64,000 nucleotides of DNA, taken from Arthrobacter sp. 35W. GTDB lineage: Bacteria > Actinomycetota > Actinomycetes > Actinomycetales > Micrococcaceae. The notes under the pieces were generated by a model, which was not told the DNA's origin, ran no database searches, and saw only the letters and a list, made by a program, of their open reading frames with translations. Of this stretch, positions 52,513-61,606 are shown piece by piece. Every line of letters begins with the position of its first letter. The stretch's first letter is position 1. The stretch covers positions 1,612,001-1,676,000 of the forward strand of contig NZ_KI519454.1 in assembly GCF_000482545.1 (NCBI RefSeq), given 5' to 3'. The translations under genes and the position numbers were made by a program.

Positions 52513-53727
52513 ATGGTTTCCATCATCTCGCCTCCGCGTCGAGCGGCCTCCGGGAATTCGATCGCAGGAAGTGCCGCGACGGAGCTGCAGCGGTCCCGGC
52601 CCGACATTGGGACGCTCACCGCACTGCGGTTCGTTGCGGCCCTGTGGGTGGTGCTCTTCCACCTCCAGGCCATGCAGCACACCTTCCTGGCCCCGCTCTA
52701 TGGGCTGTTCCGGCCGGTCATTGCCAACGGTGACCTGGGCGTGGACGTGTTCTTTGTGCTCAGCGGCTTCATCATCACCTACACCTATTTGGACCGGTTG
52801 GGCCCCCGGTTCCGCTGGCGTGCCGCCGGGGACTTTGTCTGGGCCCGGTTCGCCCGGATGTGGCCCGCGTTCGCGCTGGTGGTGGGGGTGCTGGGCCTGT
52901 GGTTCGCCTACGGGGCTGGACAGGAATCTGTCCAAGCCTGGTCGCTGCAGACCCAGGCGCCGGACCTATCGCCGTGGGGGCTGGCCAAACAGCTGCTGAT
53001 GGTCCATCTCTGGTTCCAGCCCGGCACCGACGGCGCCAGCTGGTTCGGCCCTGGCTGGACGGTCAGCGCCGAATGGCTGGCCTACCTGGCATTTCCACTC
53101 CTGGCGCTGGTCCTGTTCCGGCTGCGCCGGCTGCATCCGCTGGCGGCGCTGGCCGCCTCGGTGCTGGTCCTGCTGCCGACGGCAGCCTGGGGTCTGGACC
53201 TGCCCATCGCCACCGGCGGGCCCCAGCCGTATGAGTGGCTGCTGCGGATCGCCTGCTGCTTCACGGCCGGCGCTTTCGCATGCATCGCGGCGCAGAACGC
53301 GGACCGCATGAACATCAACACAGCCCTGGCCGGGCCGGGTGCTGTGCTGGCCGGAGCCGCCGTCGCGGCCTTCCTGGCCGCGGCCGGGAAACCGGGCCCG
53401 GGACGGCTGGCCGTGCTGGCCTTCCCGCTGCTGATCGTCCTGCTCAGCCTGGCCCGCGGACGGGTCCGCGCGGCACTGGGCGCACGCTGGCTGCAGTACG
53501 GCGGGCGCAGCTCCTACAGCCTGTACTTGGTCCACATGTTTTTCATCTACCTCTTCTACTGGCTGGACAGGGATTGGCTGCAGGGCGCCGGTCCGCTGGC
53601 CGCGAATCTGCTGGCGGCGGCGTGTCTGGCCGGCATTGCCGTGGCCACGCATCTGCTGTACAGATATGTCGAAGAACCGGCCCGGCACCGGCTGCGCGCC
53701 CTGGTCCCACGGGACCGGGTGCGTTGA
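52513..53727 (+). CDS. acyltransferase family 3 (OafA/YrhL-like) membrane protein
   Basis: A 404-residue integral membrane acyltransferase. Typical elements: LTALRFVAALWVVLFHLQAM with the catalytic His in the first helix, LGVDVFFVLSGFIITYTY, FVWARFARMWPAFALVVG with RxxR, and about ten helices ending in YRYVEEPAR. These enzymes O-acylate surface sugars or lipids. The ATG at 52513 was chosen; GTG codons lie 6 codons upstream and no strong ribosome binding site decides between them. Stands alone after the YeiH gene. Confidence 0.9.
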   Translation: MVSIISPPRRAASGNSIAGSAATELQRSRPDIGTLTALRFVAALWVVLFHLQAMQHTFLAPLYGLFRPVIANGDLGVDVFFVLSGFIITYTYLDRLGPRFRWRAAGDFVWARFARMWPAFALVVGVLGLWFAYGAGQESVQAWSLQTQAPDLSPWGLAKQLLMVHLWFQPGTDGASWFGPGWTVSAEWLAYLAFPLLALVLFRLRRLHPLAALAASVLVLLPTAAWGLDLPIATGGPQPYEWLLRIACCFTAGAFACIAAQNADRMNINTALAGPGAVLAGAAVAAFLAAAGKPGPGRLAVLAFPLLIVLLSLARGRVRAALGARWLQYGGRSSYSLYLVHMFFIYLFYWLDRDWLQGAGPLAANLLAAACLAGIAVATHLLYRYVEEPARHRLRALVPRDRVR

Positions 53728-53783
53728 TCCAGATCCGCTGGCGGCAGGCCAACGTGGCCCCGCACACATGATTGAATGTTGTG

Positions 53784-56417
53784 GTGTCAAATGAGAATCT
53801 GCGCCGCGGCGAAGCCGCCGCCCGCGCCGCCCTGGTCACCGTCCACAGCTACGACGTCAGCGTTGATGTCACCAACGCACAAGATCCGCAGGCCGCCACC
53901 TTCGCCAGCCGCAGCGAGATCCGCTTCGCCGCCGCCGAGGCGGGCAGCAGCACCTTCCTGGACTTCATCGGCCCCGCCGTGCTCGGCGTCGAGCTCAACG
54001 GCCGCGCCCTGGATCCCACCGACGTCGTTGACGGTGCCCGGATCCAGCTGTCCGGGCTCCAGCTCGAGAACACGGTGGTGGTCGCAGCGGCCGCAGCCTA
54101 TTCGCGCAGCGGAGAAGGCCTGCACCGTTTTGTAGACCCCGCCGACGGCAAGACCTACCTCTACACGCAGTATGAACCCGCCGATTCCCGCCGCGTCTTT
54201 GCCAACTTTGAACAGCCGGATCTGAAGGCCCCCTTCACCTTCCACGTCACGGCACCCTCCGGCTGGGAGGTGGCTTCCAACGCCGTCACCGCGTCCAGCA
54301 CGCCCGCACCGGGCGGCACACGCTGGGACTTCGCCGCCACCTTGCCGATGTCCACCTACATCACCACCATCCTGGCCGGCCCGTACTTCAAGGCCACGGA
54401 CCACTACCACCACGACGGCTACGATCTGGATGTGCCGCTGGCCGCCTACTGCCGCGCCTCCATCGCCGGCCACTTCGACGCGGACGCCATCTTCACCGTC
54501 ACCAAGGACGGGCTGGACTACTTCAATGAGCTCTTCGACTACCCCTACCCCTGGGGCAAGTACGACCAGGCGTTCGTGCCGGAGTACAACCTGGGCGCCA
54601 TGGAAAACCCCGGACTGGTGACGTTCACCGAGAACTATGTGTTCACCTCCCGCGCCACGGACAGCCAGTTCCAGGGCCGGGCCAACACCATCCTGCACGA
54701 AATGGCCCACATGTGGTTTGGCGATCTGGTCACCATGACCTGGTGGGACGATCTGTGGCTGAAGGAATCCTTCGCGGACTACATGGGCCACCTGGGCGTT
54801 GCCGAGGCCACCGAATGGGGCGCGAAGTCTTGGACGCTGTTTGCCGCGCGCCGCAAGAGCTGGGCCTACGTCCAGGACCAGCTGCCCACCACGCACCCGA
54901 TCGTGGCGGACATCAAGGACCTCGAGGCCGCGAAGGGCAACTTCGACGGCATCACCTATGCCAAGGGCGCCTCCGTGCTCAAGCAGCTGGTGGCCTATGT
55001 GGGCTTTGAGGCGTTCACGGCCGGCACCCGCGAGTACTTCCGCACGCACGAGTACTCCAACACCTCCCTGGCCGATCTGCTCGCGCCACTGGGCGCCGCC
55101 TCGGGCCGCGATCTGGGCGCCTGGGCGCAGGCCTGGCTGCAGACCTCCGGCCCGTCGACGCTGACGCCCGAGGTCCAGGAGGCCGACGGCGTGATCACCA
55201 CTGTTCTTCTCCGCCAGGACGCCGTGGACCCTGTCACCGGACTGTCCGCGCTGCGCCCGCACCGGTTGAAGGTGGGCCTGTATTCTTTCGACGACGACGG
55301 CGCCCTGGTGCGCACCGGGCAGGCCACGACGGATGTCACAGGCGTCCTCACGGAGATCGATGGCCTGGCCGGACAGCCGGTGCCGGATCTGCTGCTGGTC
55401 AACGATGAGGATCTGACCTACGCCAAGATCCGCCTCGATGGACGCAGCCAGGCCACAGCCCTGGCCGGCCTGGACAAGCTCGCCGATCCGCTGGCCCGTG
55501 GCCTGGTGTTCTCCGCGCTGTGGGGTGCCGTCCGGGACGCGCTGCTGCCTGCCTCGGACTACGTTGAGGCCGTGCTGCGGCTGGCGCCGGCGGAGACCGA
55601 TCTGGTGCTGCTGCAAACGCTGGTGGACAACGCCCTGTACGCCGTCGAGCACTTCTGCCCGGCCACACAGCGTGAAGCTCTGGCCGCCGCCGCCGCCGAA
55701 GCCTTCGCCGGATTTGTGGACGCGGCCGAGGCCGGCTCGGACACGCAGCTGGTCTGGGCACGCGCCCTGGCCCAGCTGGGCCGGCGCACCGATGCCTCCT
55801 TGGCACGGATCCGCGCGCTGGTCGATGCCACGGCGGTGCCGGCCGGGCTGGTGGTGGATTCCGCCCTGCGCTGGCAGCTCCTGCAGGCGCTGGCCAGCCG
55901 GGGACAGGCAGAACTTGCCGAGCTCGACGCGGCGTTGGCCGCGGACAACACGGCCTCGGCCCGTGCCGGGCACACCGTCGCGTCCACGGCACGGCCGCTG
56001 GCCCAGGTGAAGGAACGCGCGTGGGAGATGGCAGTGGTGGGCACCGCGTTGTCCAACGAGTTGCTGGGCGCCACCATCGAGGGATTCATGCTGGGCGGCA
56101 GCGATCTGCTGGCCCCCTACGTTGGCTCGTACTTCGACGCCCTGGACGGCATCTGGGCCGGGCGGAGCATCGAGATTGCCAGCCGCCTGGTGCGCGGCCT
56201 CTACCCGGCCACGGCAGACTTGGCACCTGGGCAGGACCCCGCCGGACACCCCGTGGTGGTCCGCACCGACGAGTGGCTGGCTGGCCATGCCCAGGCCCCC
56301 GCCGGGCTGCGCCGCATCGTCCTGGAGCAGCGCGAACACCTGCTGCGTGCGCTGCTGGCCCAGGAATTTGGCATGGCCCAGCAGACCGCAAACGAAGGCA
56401 CTGTGGCGGTTCACTGA
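53784..56417 (+). CDS. pepN: aminopeptidase N (M1 family)
   Basis: An 877-residue zinc aminopeptidase. The substrate-binding GAMEN motif is in YNLGAMENPGLVTF; the zinc site is HEMAHMWFGD (His305, Glu306, His309) with Glu328 in WLKESFADY. The C-terminal helical ERAP1-like domain fills the last 400 residues. It removes N-terminal amino acids from peptides, including products of the proteasome encoded in this window. The start is uncertain: GTG at 53784 gives VSNENLRRGEAA; GTG 53781 and TTG 53772 are alternatives, and no Shine-Dalgarno is seen. Confidence 0.93.
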   Translation: MSNENLRRGEAAARAALVTVHSYDVSVDVTNAQDPQAATFASRSEIRFAAAEAGSSTFLDFIGPAVLGVELNGRALDPTDVVDGARIQLSGLQLENTVVVAAAAAYSRSGEGLHRFVDPADGKTYLYTQYEPADSRRVFANFEQPDLKAPFTFHVTAPSGWEVASNAVTASSTPAPGGTRWDFAATLPMSTYITTILAGPYFKATDHYHHDGYDLDVPLAAYCRASIAGHFDADAIFTVTKDGLDYFNELFDYPYPWGKYDQAFVPEYNLGAMENPGLVTFTENYVFTSRATDSQFQGRANTILHEMAHMWFGDLVTMTWWDDLWLKESFADYMGHLGVAEATEWGAKSWTLFAARRKSWAYVQDQLPTTHPIVADIKDLEAAKGNFDGITYAKGASVLKQLVAYVGFEAFTAGTREYFRTHEYSNTSLADLLAPLGAASGRDLGAWAQAWLQTSGPSTLTPEVQEADGVITTVLLRQDAVDPVTGLSALRPHRLKVGLYSFDDDGALVRTGQATTDVTGVLTEIDGLAGQPVPDLLLVNDEDLTYAKIRLDGRSQATALAGLDKLADPLARGLVFSALWGAVRDALLPASDYVEAVLRLAPAETDLVLLQTLVDNALYAVEHFCPATQREALAAAAAEAFAGFVDAAEAGSDTQLVWARALAQLGRRTDASLARIRALVDATAVPAGLVVDSALRWQLLQALASRGQAELAELDAALAADNTASARAGHTVASTARPLAQVKERAWEMAVVGTALSNELLGATIEGFMLGGSDLLAPYVGSYFDALDGIWAGRSIEIASRLVRGLYPATADLAPGQDPAGHPVVVRTDEWLAGHAQAPAGLRRIVLEQREHLLRALLAQEFGMAQQTANEGTVAVH

Positions 56418-56507
56418 GGGCGTACCGGGACGTGGATTAGCCCGGAGGCCGGCGTCGTTTCATAGACAGGTGCTTTAGAGGGCGACGCCGGCCCGGGGAG
56501 GTGCGCC

Positions 56508-57494
56508 ATGGACAGCGCAGCAGAACACGACCTGGCCGGGCAGGACAGTGCCCGGGATCCACTGGACTCCTATTCACAGACGGTCATCCGCGTGGCCGAG
56601 GCCGTCATCCCGCATGTGGCGGCCATTGAAACCTCGGGCACCAGCCCCGATGGCCGGCGCATCGCGGGCAGCGGCTCCGCCGTCGTCTTCACCGAGGACG
56701 GCTACATGCTCACCAACGCGCATGTGGTGGCCGGCGCCTATGCCGGCCGTGCCATCTTTGCCGACGGCACGGCCACAGAGATCGACATCATCGGCTCCGA
56801 CGTCCTTTCGGATCTGGCAGTGGTCCGCGCCCGCACGGCGGCCCCGGCCCCGGCCGTCCTCGGCGACGCCGGGTCGCTGCGCGTGGGCCAGCTGGTCATC
56901 GCCGTGGGCAACCCCCTCGGGCTGGCCGGCTCAGTCTCCGCCGGCGTCGTCAGCGGTCTGGGGCGGTCCATCCCCACCCGGGCCGGGCACGCGGGGCGCG
57001 TCATTGACGACGTCATCCAAACCGACGCCGCCCTGAACCCGGGCAGCTCCGGCGGCGCCCTCGCCGACAGCCGGGCACAGGTGGTGGGCATCAGCACCGC
57101 CGTCGCCGGCGTGGGTCTGGGTCTGGCGGTGCCGATCAATGCCACCTCGCGCCGCATCATCGCCGCGCTGCTGAACGATGGCCGCTTCAGGCGTGCCTAT
57201 CTGGGCGTGGTCAGCACACCCATGGTGCTGAACCCGGTCCTGGCCCGCAGCACCGGCCAGCGGCAGGCACTGCGCGTGGTGGATGTGATTGCCGGCTCCC
57301 CCGCGGACCGGGCCGGGTTGAAGGCCGGGGACGTGGTGCTCACCGCCGGACGCCAGCCCGTTGCCAGCGCCCAAAGCCTGCAAAAACTCCTGGTCGACGG
57401 CGCCATCGGAGCGCCGCTGCCGATCACCGTACTGCGGTCCGGAGCAGCGGTGGATGTGGTCGCTTTTCCGGAGGAAATGGCGCAGCCCGCCTGA
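56508..57494 (+). CDS. trypsin-like serine protease with PDZ domain (HtrA/DegP type), apparently cytoplasmic
   Basis: A 328-residue S1C protease. The catalytic triad is His72 in LTNAHVV, Asp102 in SDLAVVR and Ser181 in LNPGSSGGAL. A PDZ domain follows (about 225-322: LRVVDVIAGSPADRAGLKAGDVVLTAG). Unlike most HtrA proteins it has neither signal peptide nor membrane anchor: the first 35 residues are polar and acidic. ATG with GGGGAGGTGCGCC upstream is secure, so this is not a start error. It would act in the cytoplasm unless exported by an unseen route. Confidence 0.9.
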   Translation: MDSAAEHDLAGQDSARDPLDSYSQTVIRVAEAVIPHVAAIETSGTSPDGRRIAGSGSAVVFTEDGYMLTNAHVVAGAYAGRAIFADGTATEIDIIGSDVLSDLAVVRARTAAPAPAVLGDAGSLRVGQLVIAVGNPLGLAGSVSAGVVSGLGRSIPTRAGHAGRVIDDVIQTDAALNPGSSGGALADSRAQVVGISTAVAGVGLGLAVPINATSRRIIAALLNDGRFRRAYLGVVSTPMVLNPVLARSTGQRQALRVVDVIAGSPADRAGLKAGDVVLTAGRQPVASAQSLQKLLVDGAIGAPLPITVLRSGAAVDVVAFPEEMAQPA

Positions 57495-57577
57495 CCCGCG
57501 CCCCATGTCTTGACTTGCCTTCCGGCCGGGCCTCTACTGGAGCTGTCAGGCACTTTCCTGCCATCCAAGGAGCAGTC

Positions 57578-57874
57578 ATGGGCGCGAAGCCATACGGAGT
57601 TGTGCACTTCTTTGCCGGGGGGACCCAGGAGCAATACGATGCATCCATTGCCGCCGTCCACCCGGGCGACGGCCTGTTGCCCGAGGGCCAGATCTTCCAC
57701 GCCGGAGGCGCCTCGGAGGGCGGCTGGACCATCATGGCCGTCCACGAGTCGAAGGAGAGCTGGGAGAAGTTCCGGGACGAGATCCTGATGCCCCGGATGC
57801 AGGCGGGCATTGACGGCGGGTTCACGGCACCGCCGGCGGAGACCGTCGTCGACCTCTACAAGGTTCTTCCCTAA
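57578..57874 (+). CDS. small dimeric alpha/beta-barrel-like protein
   Basis: A 98-residue protein with a pattern of alternating strands and helices: YGVVHFFAGGTQEQYDASIAAVHP, GQIFHAGGASEGGWTIMAVHESKESWEKFRDEIL. This resembles dimeric alpha-beta barrel proteins (ABM-like) seen in many actinobacteria; no enzyme activity can be assigned. The ATG at 57578 has an AAGGAGC site. A single-gene unit closed by a strong hairpin. Confidence 0.8.
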   Translation: MGAKPYGVVHFFAGGTQEQYDASIAAVHPGDGLLPEGQIFHAGGASEGGWTIMAVHESKESWEKFRDEILMPRMQAGIDGGFTAPPAETVVDLYKVLP

Positions 57875-57888
57875 CCACCTCCGGCCAG

Positions 57889-57924
57889 GTGGCTGGACCG
57901 CATCAGGGGATGCGGTCCAGCCAC
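57889..57924. terminator. perfect 16-base hairpin overlapping the 3' end of lplA
   Basis: Arms GTGGCTGGACCGCATC (57889-57904) and its exact complement (57909-57924) with loop AGGG. It lies 14 bases after the stop of the small barrel protein gene and covers the stop codon and the last six codons of the convergent lipoate ligase gene. It can end plus-strand transcription; on the minus strand it is coding up to the stop. Confidence 0.7.
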
Positions 57925-58979
57925 TCCCCGGTGGCGAACTTCCCCTCCACACGGCGGGCGGCCTCGGCCAGTTCATCCTCGGTAAGCACCGACTCGGTGG
58001 CCCCGTAGCGGTCCTTGAACGTCGTGGCCATGACCGCCAGAATCTCCGCCCGGGACAGCCCGGTCTGCCGGCGCAGCGGGTCCACCCGCTTCTTGGCGGA
58101 GGTGGTGCCCTTGTCGGAAAGCTTCTCCTTGCCGATGCGCAGCACCTGGACCATCTTCTCGGCGTCAATGTCGTAGGACATGGTGACGTGGTGGAGCATG
58201 CCGCCATTGCCCAGTCGCTTCTGGGCGGCGCCGCCGATCTTGCCCTGGTCGGTGGCAATGTCGTTCAGCGGCACATAGAAGGCCGACACGCCGATGGATT
58301 CCAGCGCCGCCATCACCCACCCGTCAAGGAAGGAATAGGAATCGGCAAAGCTCAGCCCGTCCACCAGCGACTGGGGCAGGTAGAGCGAGTAAGTGATGCA
58401 GTTGCCCGCCTCCATGAACATCGCACCTCCCCCGCTGATCCGCCGCACCACGGTGATGCCGTGCCGTGCCACACCCTCGGGGTCCAGCTCATTGCGAACC
58501 GATTGGAAGCTGCCGATCACTACGGAGGGCTCCTGCCAGTCCCAGAAGCGCAGTGTCGGATTCCGCCGGCCGGCCCCCACCTCCTCGGTCAGCACCTCGT
58601 CCAGGGCGACGTTCATGTGGGTCGGCAGCACTGTGGGGCCGATGATGTCCCACTGGTGGTCGCTCCAGCTCGTTGCCTTGGCCAGCGCCCGCCGGACAGC
58701 GACGGCCACAGCCTGGGCCGAGAAGCCAAAGAGGACTACGCCGGCCGGCAGGGCGGCGTCGATGGCCGCGGCGAGCTCTGCGGCCGGAGCCTCGGCTGGC
58801 TGCCCCTCAAGGGCCGCGTTGATGTCCGCCAGAGCCTCATCGGGTTCAAGGAAGAAATCGCCGCTGATGGAGACCTGCGCCAGCCGGCCCTCCACCACAC
58901 TCAGATCGGCCACCACCAGCTTGCCGCCGTGGACCTTGTACTCGCCGTGAAGCGCCGCCGGGAAATCATTTTCTGCCAT
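57903..58979 (-). CDS. lplA: lipoate--protein ligase A with accessory domain at the N-terminus
   Basis: A 358-residue enzyme that attaches lipoate or octanoate to E2 and GcvH proteins. The catalytic BPL_LplA domain occupies about 110-330: MNVALDEVLTEEV, PSVVIGSFQSVRNEL, GITVVRRISGGGAMFME and the lysine in DQGKIGGAAQKR. The first 100 residues (EYKVHGGKLVVADLSVVEG; ISGDFFLEP) match the LplA C-terminal accessory domain, so the domain order is the reverse of E. coli LplA. ATG start. The lipoamide substrate genes are not in the window. Confidence 0.9.
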   Translation of the reverse strand: MAENDFPAALHGEYKVHGGKLVVADLSVVEGRLAQVSISGDFFLEPDEALADINAALEGQPAEAPAAELAAAIDAALPAGVVLFGFSAQAVAVAVRRALAKATSWSDHQWDIIGPTVLPTHMNVALDEVLTEEVGAGRRNPTLRFWDWQEPSVVIGSFQSVRNELDPEGVARHGITVVRRISGGGAMFMEAGNCITYSLYLPQSLVDGLSFADSYSFLDGWVMAALESIGVSAFYVPLNDIATDQGKIGGAAQKRLGNGGMLHHVTMSYDIDAEKMVQVLRIGKEKLSDKGTTSAKKRVDPLRRQTGLSRAEILAVMATTFKDRYGATESVLTEDELAEAARRVEGKFATGEWLDRIP

Positions 58980-59007
58980 GATTCCATCCTAAGGTGGTCT
59001 TAAACGC

Positions 59008-59039
59008 GGAATGCCCGCACCAATCGGTGCGGGCATTCC
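59008..59039 (-). terminator. Rho-independent-type terminator after rpmE2
   Basis: Perfect 14-base arms GGAATGCCCGCACC and GGTGCGGGCATTCC around loop AATC, lying 25 bases after the L31 stop on the minus strand and followed by GCGTTTA. It separates rpmE2 from the lplA promoter. Confidence 0.85.
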
Positions 59040-59064
59040 TGCAAAAGCAAAGGAAAGAAGTGTA

Positions 59065-59319
59065 TTACTTCTTGCCGAAGCCAGCGAAGCGGGCGTTGAA
59101 GCGCTCGACGCGGCCGGCGGAGTCCATGATGCGCTGCTTGCCCGTGTAGAACGGGTGCGACTCGGAGGAGATTTCGACATCGATGACCGGGTAGGTGTTG
59201 CCGTCTTCCCACTCGATGGTCTTGTTCGAGGTCGCCGTGGAACGGGTCAGGAACTTCGTGTCGGAGGCCAGGTCGTTGAAGACAACGGCTTCGTACTTCG
59301 GGTGGGTGTTGCTCTTCAC
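59065..59319 (-). CDS. rpmE2: 50S ribosomal protein L31 type B
   Basis: An 84-residue ribosomal protein. The sequence [28 protein letters not shown] with [31 protein letters not shown] is typical of L31. It has no cysteine, so it is the zinc-free type B form that in many bacteria replaces the zinc form during zinc shortage. No Zur box was recognised upstream. GTG start with AGAGGTATTACC before it. The frame upstream of the GTG is open but not conserved. Confidence 0.95.
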   Translation of the reverse strand: MKSNTHPKYEAVVFNDLASDTKFLTRSTATSNKTIEWEDGNTYPVIDVEISSESHPFYTGKQRIMDSAGRVERFNARFAGFGKK

Positions 59320-59449
59320 GGTAATACCTCTTTTGTAATCGCCTGGATTTTGCCAGACGGACGGGTTCAAATGGCCACGTGGGCCAGCTGTCAATCCTAG
59401 CGTGGATTGTGCCATTCTCCCAACACAGGCGGGATTCGGACAGTGGGCC

Positions 59450-60106
59450 TCAACGTCCATCGGCTCGCGGGCGGGCCAGCAGCATTTCGGGAAGGATGCC
59501 GCAGAGCCATTCCATGATGCGGTCATGGCTCCAGCCCCGCTCAACAGCGAGGAGGTTGTAGGTGCTGTCACCGTAGACAGTCATGAAAGCATCGGTGAGC
59601 TCATCGACTGTCTGGCCAGCCCGGAGCGGCCCCTTCTCCGCCAGCATCTTCAGGACCTGGCCGAACCCGTCCCGGCGAAGATTCTCGTGGTACCGGTGCG
59701 TCCGGCGTACTTCGTCATCAGTCAGGGCAGCTGCTCGGAGAACTTCGGAGATGGCCGCCGCGCGCGCAAAGACGCCGCCCGCGCCGCGGATGAAGATTCG
59801 CAAGGCCTCTGCAGCATCGGGCTCTGCCATCATGACTGTCCACCACGGCTGGGCCTGCGGCGGACGGGGATGCTCTTCGCCCAGGACTGCCACATCAATC
59901 ACGGCACTGATGAGCTCTGGTTTGGTGTGGAACACGAAATACACCGTCTGCGAAGCCACTCCCGCACGGACCCCAATGCCCGCCATGGTGGCCCCGTGGA
60001 ATCCCCGGGCGATGAATTCCTCGTGTGCAGCTTGAATGATCCTGCGCCTGGTGGCGTCCGCCTTCTTCCTGCGGATGCCCTTGACGGGTGGTGTCTCCGG
60101 GTTCAT
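59450..60106 (-). CDS. TetR/AcrR family transcriptional regulator
   Basis: A 218-residue repressor. The helix-turn-helix is [47 protein letters not shown]. The remaining helices form the ligand and dimer domain ([23 protein letters not shown]). It is divergent from a membrane protein gene, with a 21-base palindrome between them that covers both start regions, so it likely represses both genes. The inducer is unknown. Confidence 0.92.
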   Translation of the reverse strand: MNPETPPVKGIRRKKADATRRRIIQAAHEEFIARGFHGATMAGIGVRAGVASQTVYFVFHTKPELISAVIDVAVLGEEHPRPPQAQPWWTVMMAEPDAAEALRIFIRGAGGVFARAAAISEVLRAAALTDDEVRRTHRYHENLRRDGFGQVLKMLAEKGPLRAGQTVDELTDAFMTVYGDSTYNLLAVERGWSHDRIMEWLCGILPEMLLARPRADGR

Positions 60107-60119
60107 ATTTAGAGTATGA

Positions 60120-60140
60120 CACTAGAGTGTAGCTCTAGTG
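60120..60140. promoter_or_regulatory. perfect 21-base TetR operator candidate
   Basis: Arms CACTAGAG and CTCTAGTG (8 of 8 paired) around TGTAG. It lies 13 bases before the tetR ATG on one side and 24 bases before the membrane protein GTG on the other, where binding would block both promoters. AT-rich surroundings (ATATTTAGAGTATGAC) probably hold the -10 boxes. Confidence 0.75.
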
Positions 60141-60164
60141 AAATTCATGAGCTAGGAGCGTATC

Positions 60165-60839
60165 GTGAACGCGCACTTCTTTGGCACTCGAAGTGCCACT
60201 CTGGCAGCGGTGGGCGCGACGTGCGGGATTGCTTGGGCCGCAGGCTTCCGCGGCTACATGGTGGAGCTCGCCGGCCCGTCATCCACTGTCGATTGGTGGA
60301 GGACGTTTGCCGGGCTCATCCTGCCTGGCGCCGTTGCGGGCGGACTCCTGGGGTGGGCGGAAGCTCTGCGGCGCAGCGGCGGCCGCCGGCACTGGCGCTT
60401 GCTTGCACTGGCGCCCCTGGCCTTCGCCGCCGCTCCGATGTTCCTGCCCGGGGCGGTCCCCGCTCTGCTCACCACGGGCCTCGGCGGAGGAGCCATCGCC
60501 GTCCCCCTGATGGCGATGGGCGGCGGCTACGCCCTGTCGCACCGGGGCCCGCTCTGGAGCAGGCTGGCCTGTGGCATCACCAGTGCAGCCCTCCTCACGG
60601 CACTTGCCTTGACCGGCCCCGCCATCGGCGGCCCAATGCTCGCCCTGACGGAACCGCGCGGCGCCTGGGTGGCACTTCTGGTCTCGTCGTTCGTGGTTGT
60701 CCTTGCCCTCGCCTCATCGATCCCGCATCGGCCACTGGATGTGGCCGCAGACGGCGCCCCGTCCACGAGCCTCCCCAGCCGGGTCAGAGGGCCATGGCCG
60801 GCATCACCGCGGGCGAGAGGGCAACAACCACCGCTATGA
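60165..60839 (+). CDS. multi-pass membrane protein controlled by the divergent TetR
   Basis: A 224-residue protein with about five hydrophobic helices (for example LILPGAVAGGLLGWAEAL, WRLLALAPLAFAAAPMFL, VALLVSSFVVVLALASSI), and a basic Arg/Pro-rich C-terminal tail. The opening AAVGATCGIAWAAGFRGYMVELAG is distinctive but I do not recognise a family. GTG start with TAGGAGCG upstream. The last 56 bases overlap the convergent DUF2182 gene. Position suggests the TetR target; a transport or lipid role is possible but unproven. Confidence 0.75.
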   Translation: MNAHFFGTRSATLAAVGATCGIAWAAGFRGYMVELAGPSSTVDWWRTFAGLILPGAVAGGLLGWAEALRRSGGRRHWRLLALAPLAFAAAPMFLPGAVPALLTTGLGGGAIAVPLMAMGGGYALSHRGPLWSRLACGITSAALLTALALTGPAIGGPMLALTEPRGAWVALLVSSFVVVLALASSIPHRPLDVAADGAPSTSLPSRVRGPWPASPRARGQQPPL

Positions 60840-61593
60840 CGGCCAGTGCCACCGCAACCGAGCGGTTCGCCAGCCGCTTCCACGGGAGCATCTTTTCAAC
60901 GGCAATGAATGCGCCGACGACGGCCATCCACCCCACACTCATCACCCCAAGGGCGAACAGCGCCGCCATGAGCGCCCAGCAGCATCCGACACACCACGCA
61001 CCGTGCTCCACCCCCATGCGCAGCGCCCCGCCGTAGCCGCTGCGCAGGCGGTGCAGGATGAAGTCCATCGGCGTCCGGCACTTCGACAGGCAGACGTCCT
61101 TGGCTGAGGTGAGCTGGTACAGGGCAGCAGCCAGGATCACGCCGGCTGCCACGTAGCGGCCGCCCTCGCCCGGGGACAGTGCCGTGGGAAAGAGTCCTGC
61201 CGCCGCCACGTACAGGCCGTAGGACAACAGCCCGAAGGCAGTCCATGTGGCCAGATAGCCGGCCACAAAAACGGCCGTGCTTCCCGGCCTCGCCTCACGT
61301 CCAGTTTCCCGGCGGTGCCGGTGGATCCGTGCGTAGGCAATGACCATGGGGGCAACAGAGGGAAACATCATGGCCGCCAGCATCACCACCCACGTTGTCG
61401 TGAAGAACCCCAACGACCCCGGATCCGTCCAGCTCCCCATGTCCATGCCGTCCATCCGCGCCGCCGTGAACAACCAACTGATGGCGGCAAGGACCAGCAG
61501 GACCACCACCAGGGTGGCCTCGCGCAGATCAACCCCAGCCAGTGTGGCCCGCGGCCGCGGGCCTCCACTGGTAGTCAGCCGCGGCCGGGCCAC
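60784..61593 (-). CDS. DUF2182 predicted metal-binding membrane protein
   Basis: A membrane protein with about six helices. Two cysteine-rich segments, DVCLSKCRTP and GAWCVGCCWALM, and a Met-rich stretch (MDGMDMGSW; WVVMLAAMMFPSVAPM) suggest a metal such as copper, consistent with the DUF2182 description. The GTG at 61593 gives 269 residues; an ATG at 61650 (288 residues) is possible but would overlap the DUF1326 gene and lacks a ribosome binding site. It pairs with DUF1326 as in many bacteria. Substrate not established. Confidence 0.82.
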   Translation of the reverse strand: MARPRLTTSGGPRPRATLAGVDLREATLVVVLLVLAAISWLFTAARMDGMDMGSWTDPGSLGFFTTTWVVMLAAMMFPSVAPMVIAYARIHRHRRETGREARPGSTAVFVAGYLATWTAFGLLSYGLYVAAAGLFPTALSPGEGGRYVAAGVILAAALYQLTSAKDVCLSKCRTPMDFILHRLRSGYGGALRMGVEHGAWCVGCCWALMAALFALGVMSVGWMAVVGAFIAVEKMLPWKRLANRSVAVALAVIAVVVALSPAVMPAMAL

Positions 61594-61606
61594 GATCCGC
61601 CGCCGG

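Noticed and set aside
53787-56414. 875-codon open frame on the minus strand
   Set aside because: Exact antisense shadow of aminopeptidase N, which has the HExxH and GAMEN motifs.
59320-59449. Zur box upstream of the zinc-free L31 gene
   Set aside because: Looked for an AT-rich palindrome of the Zur type; none found in the 130-base gap.
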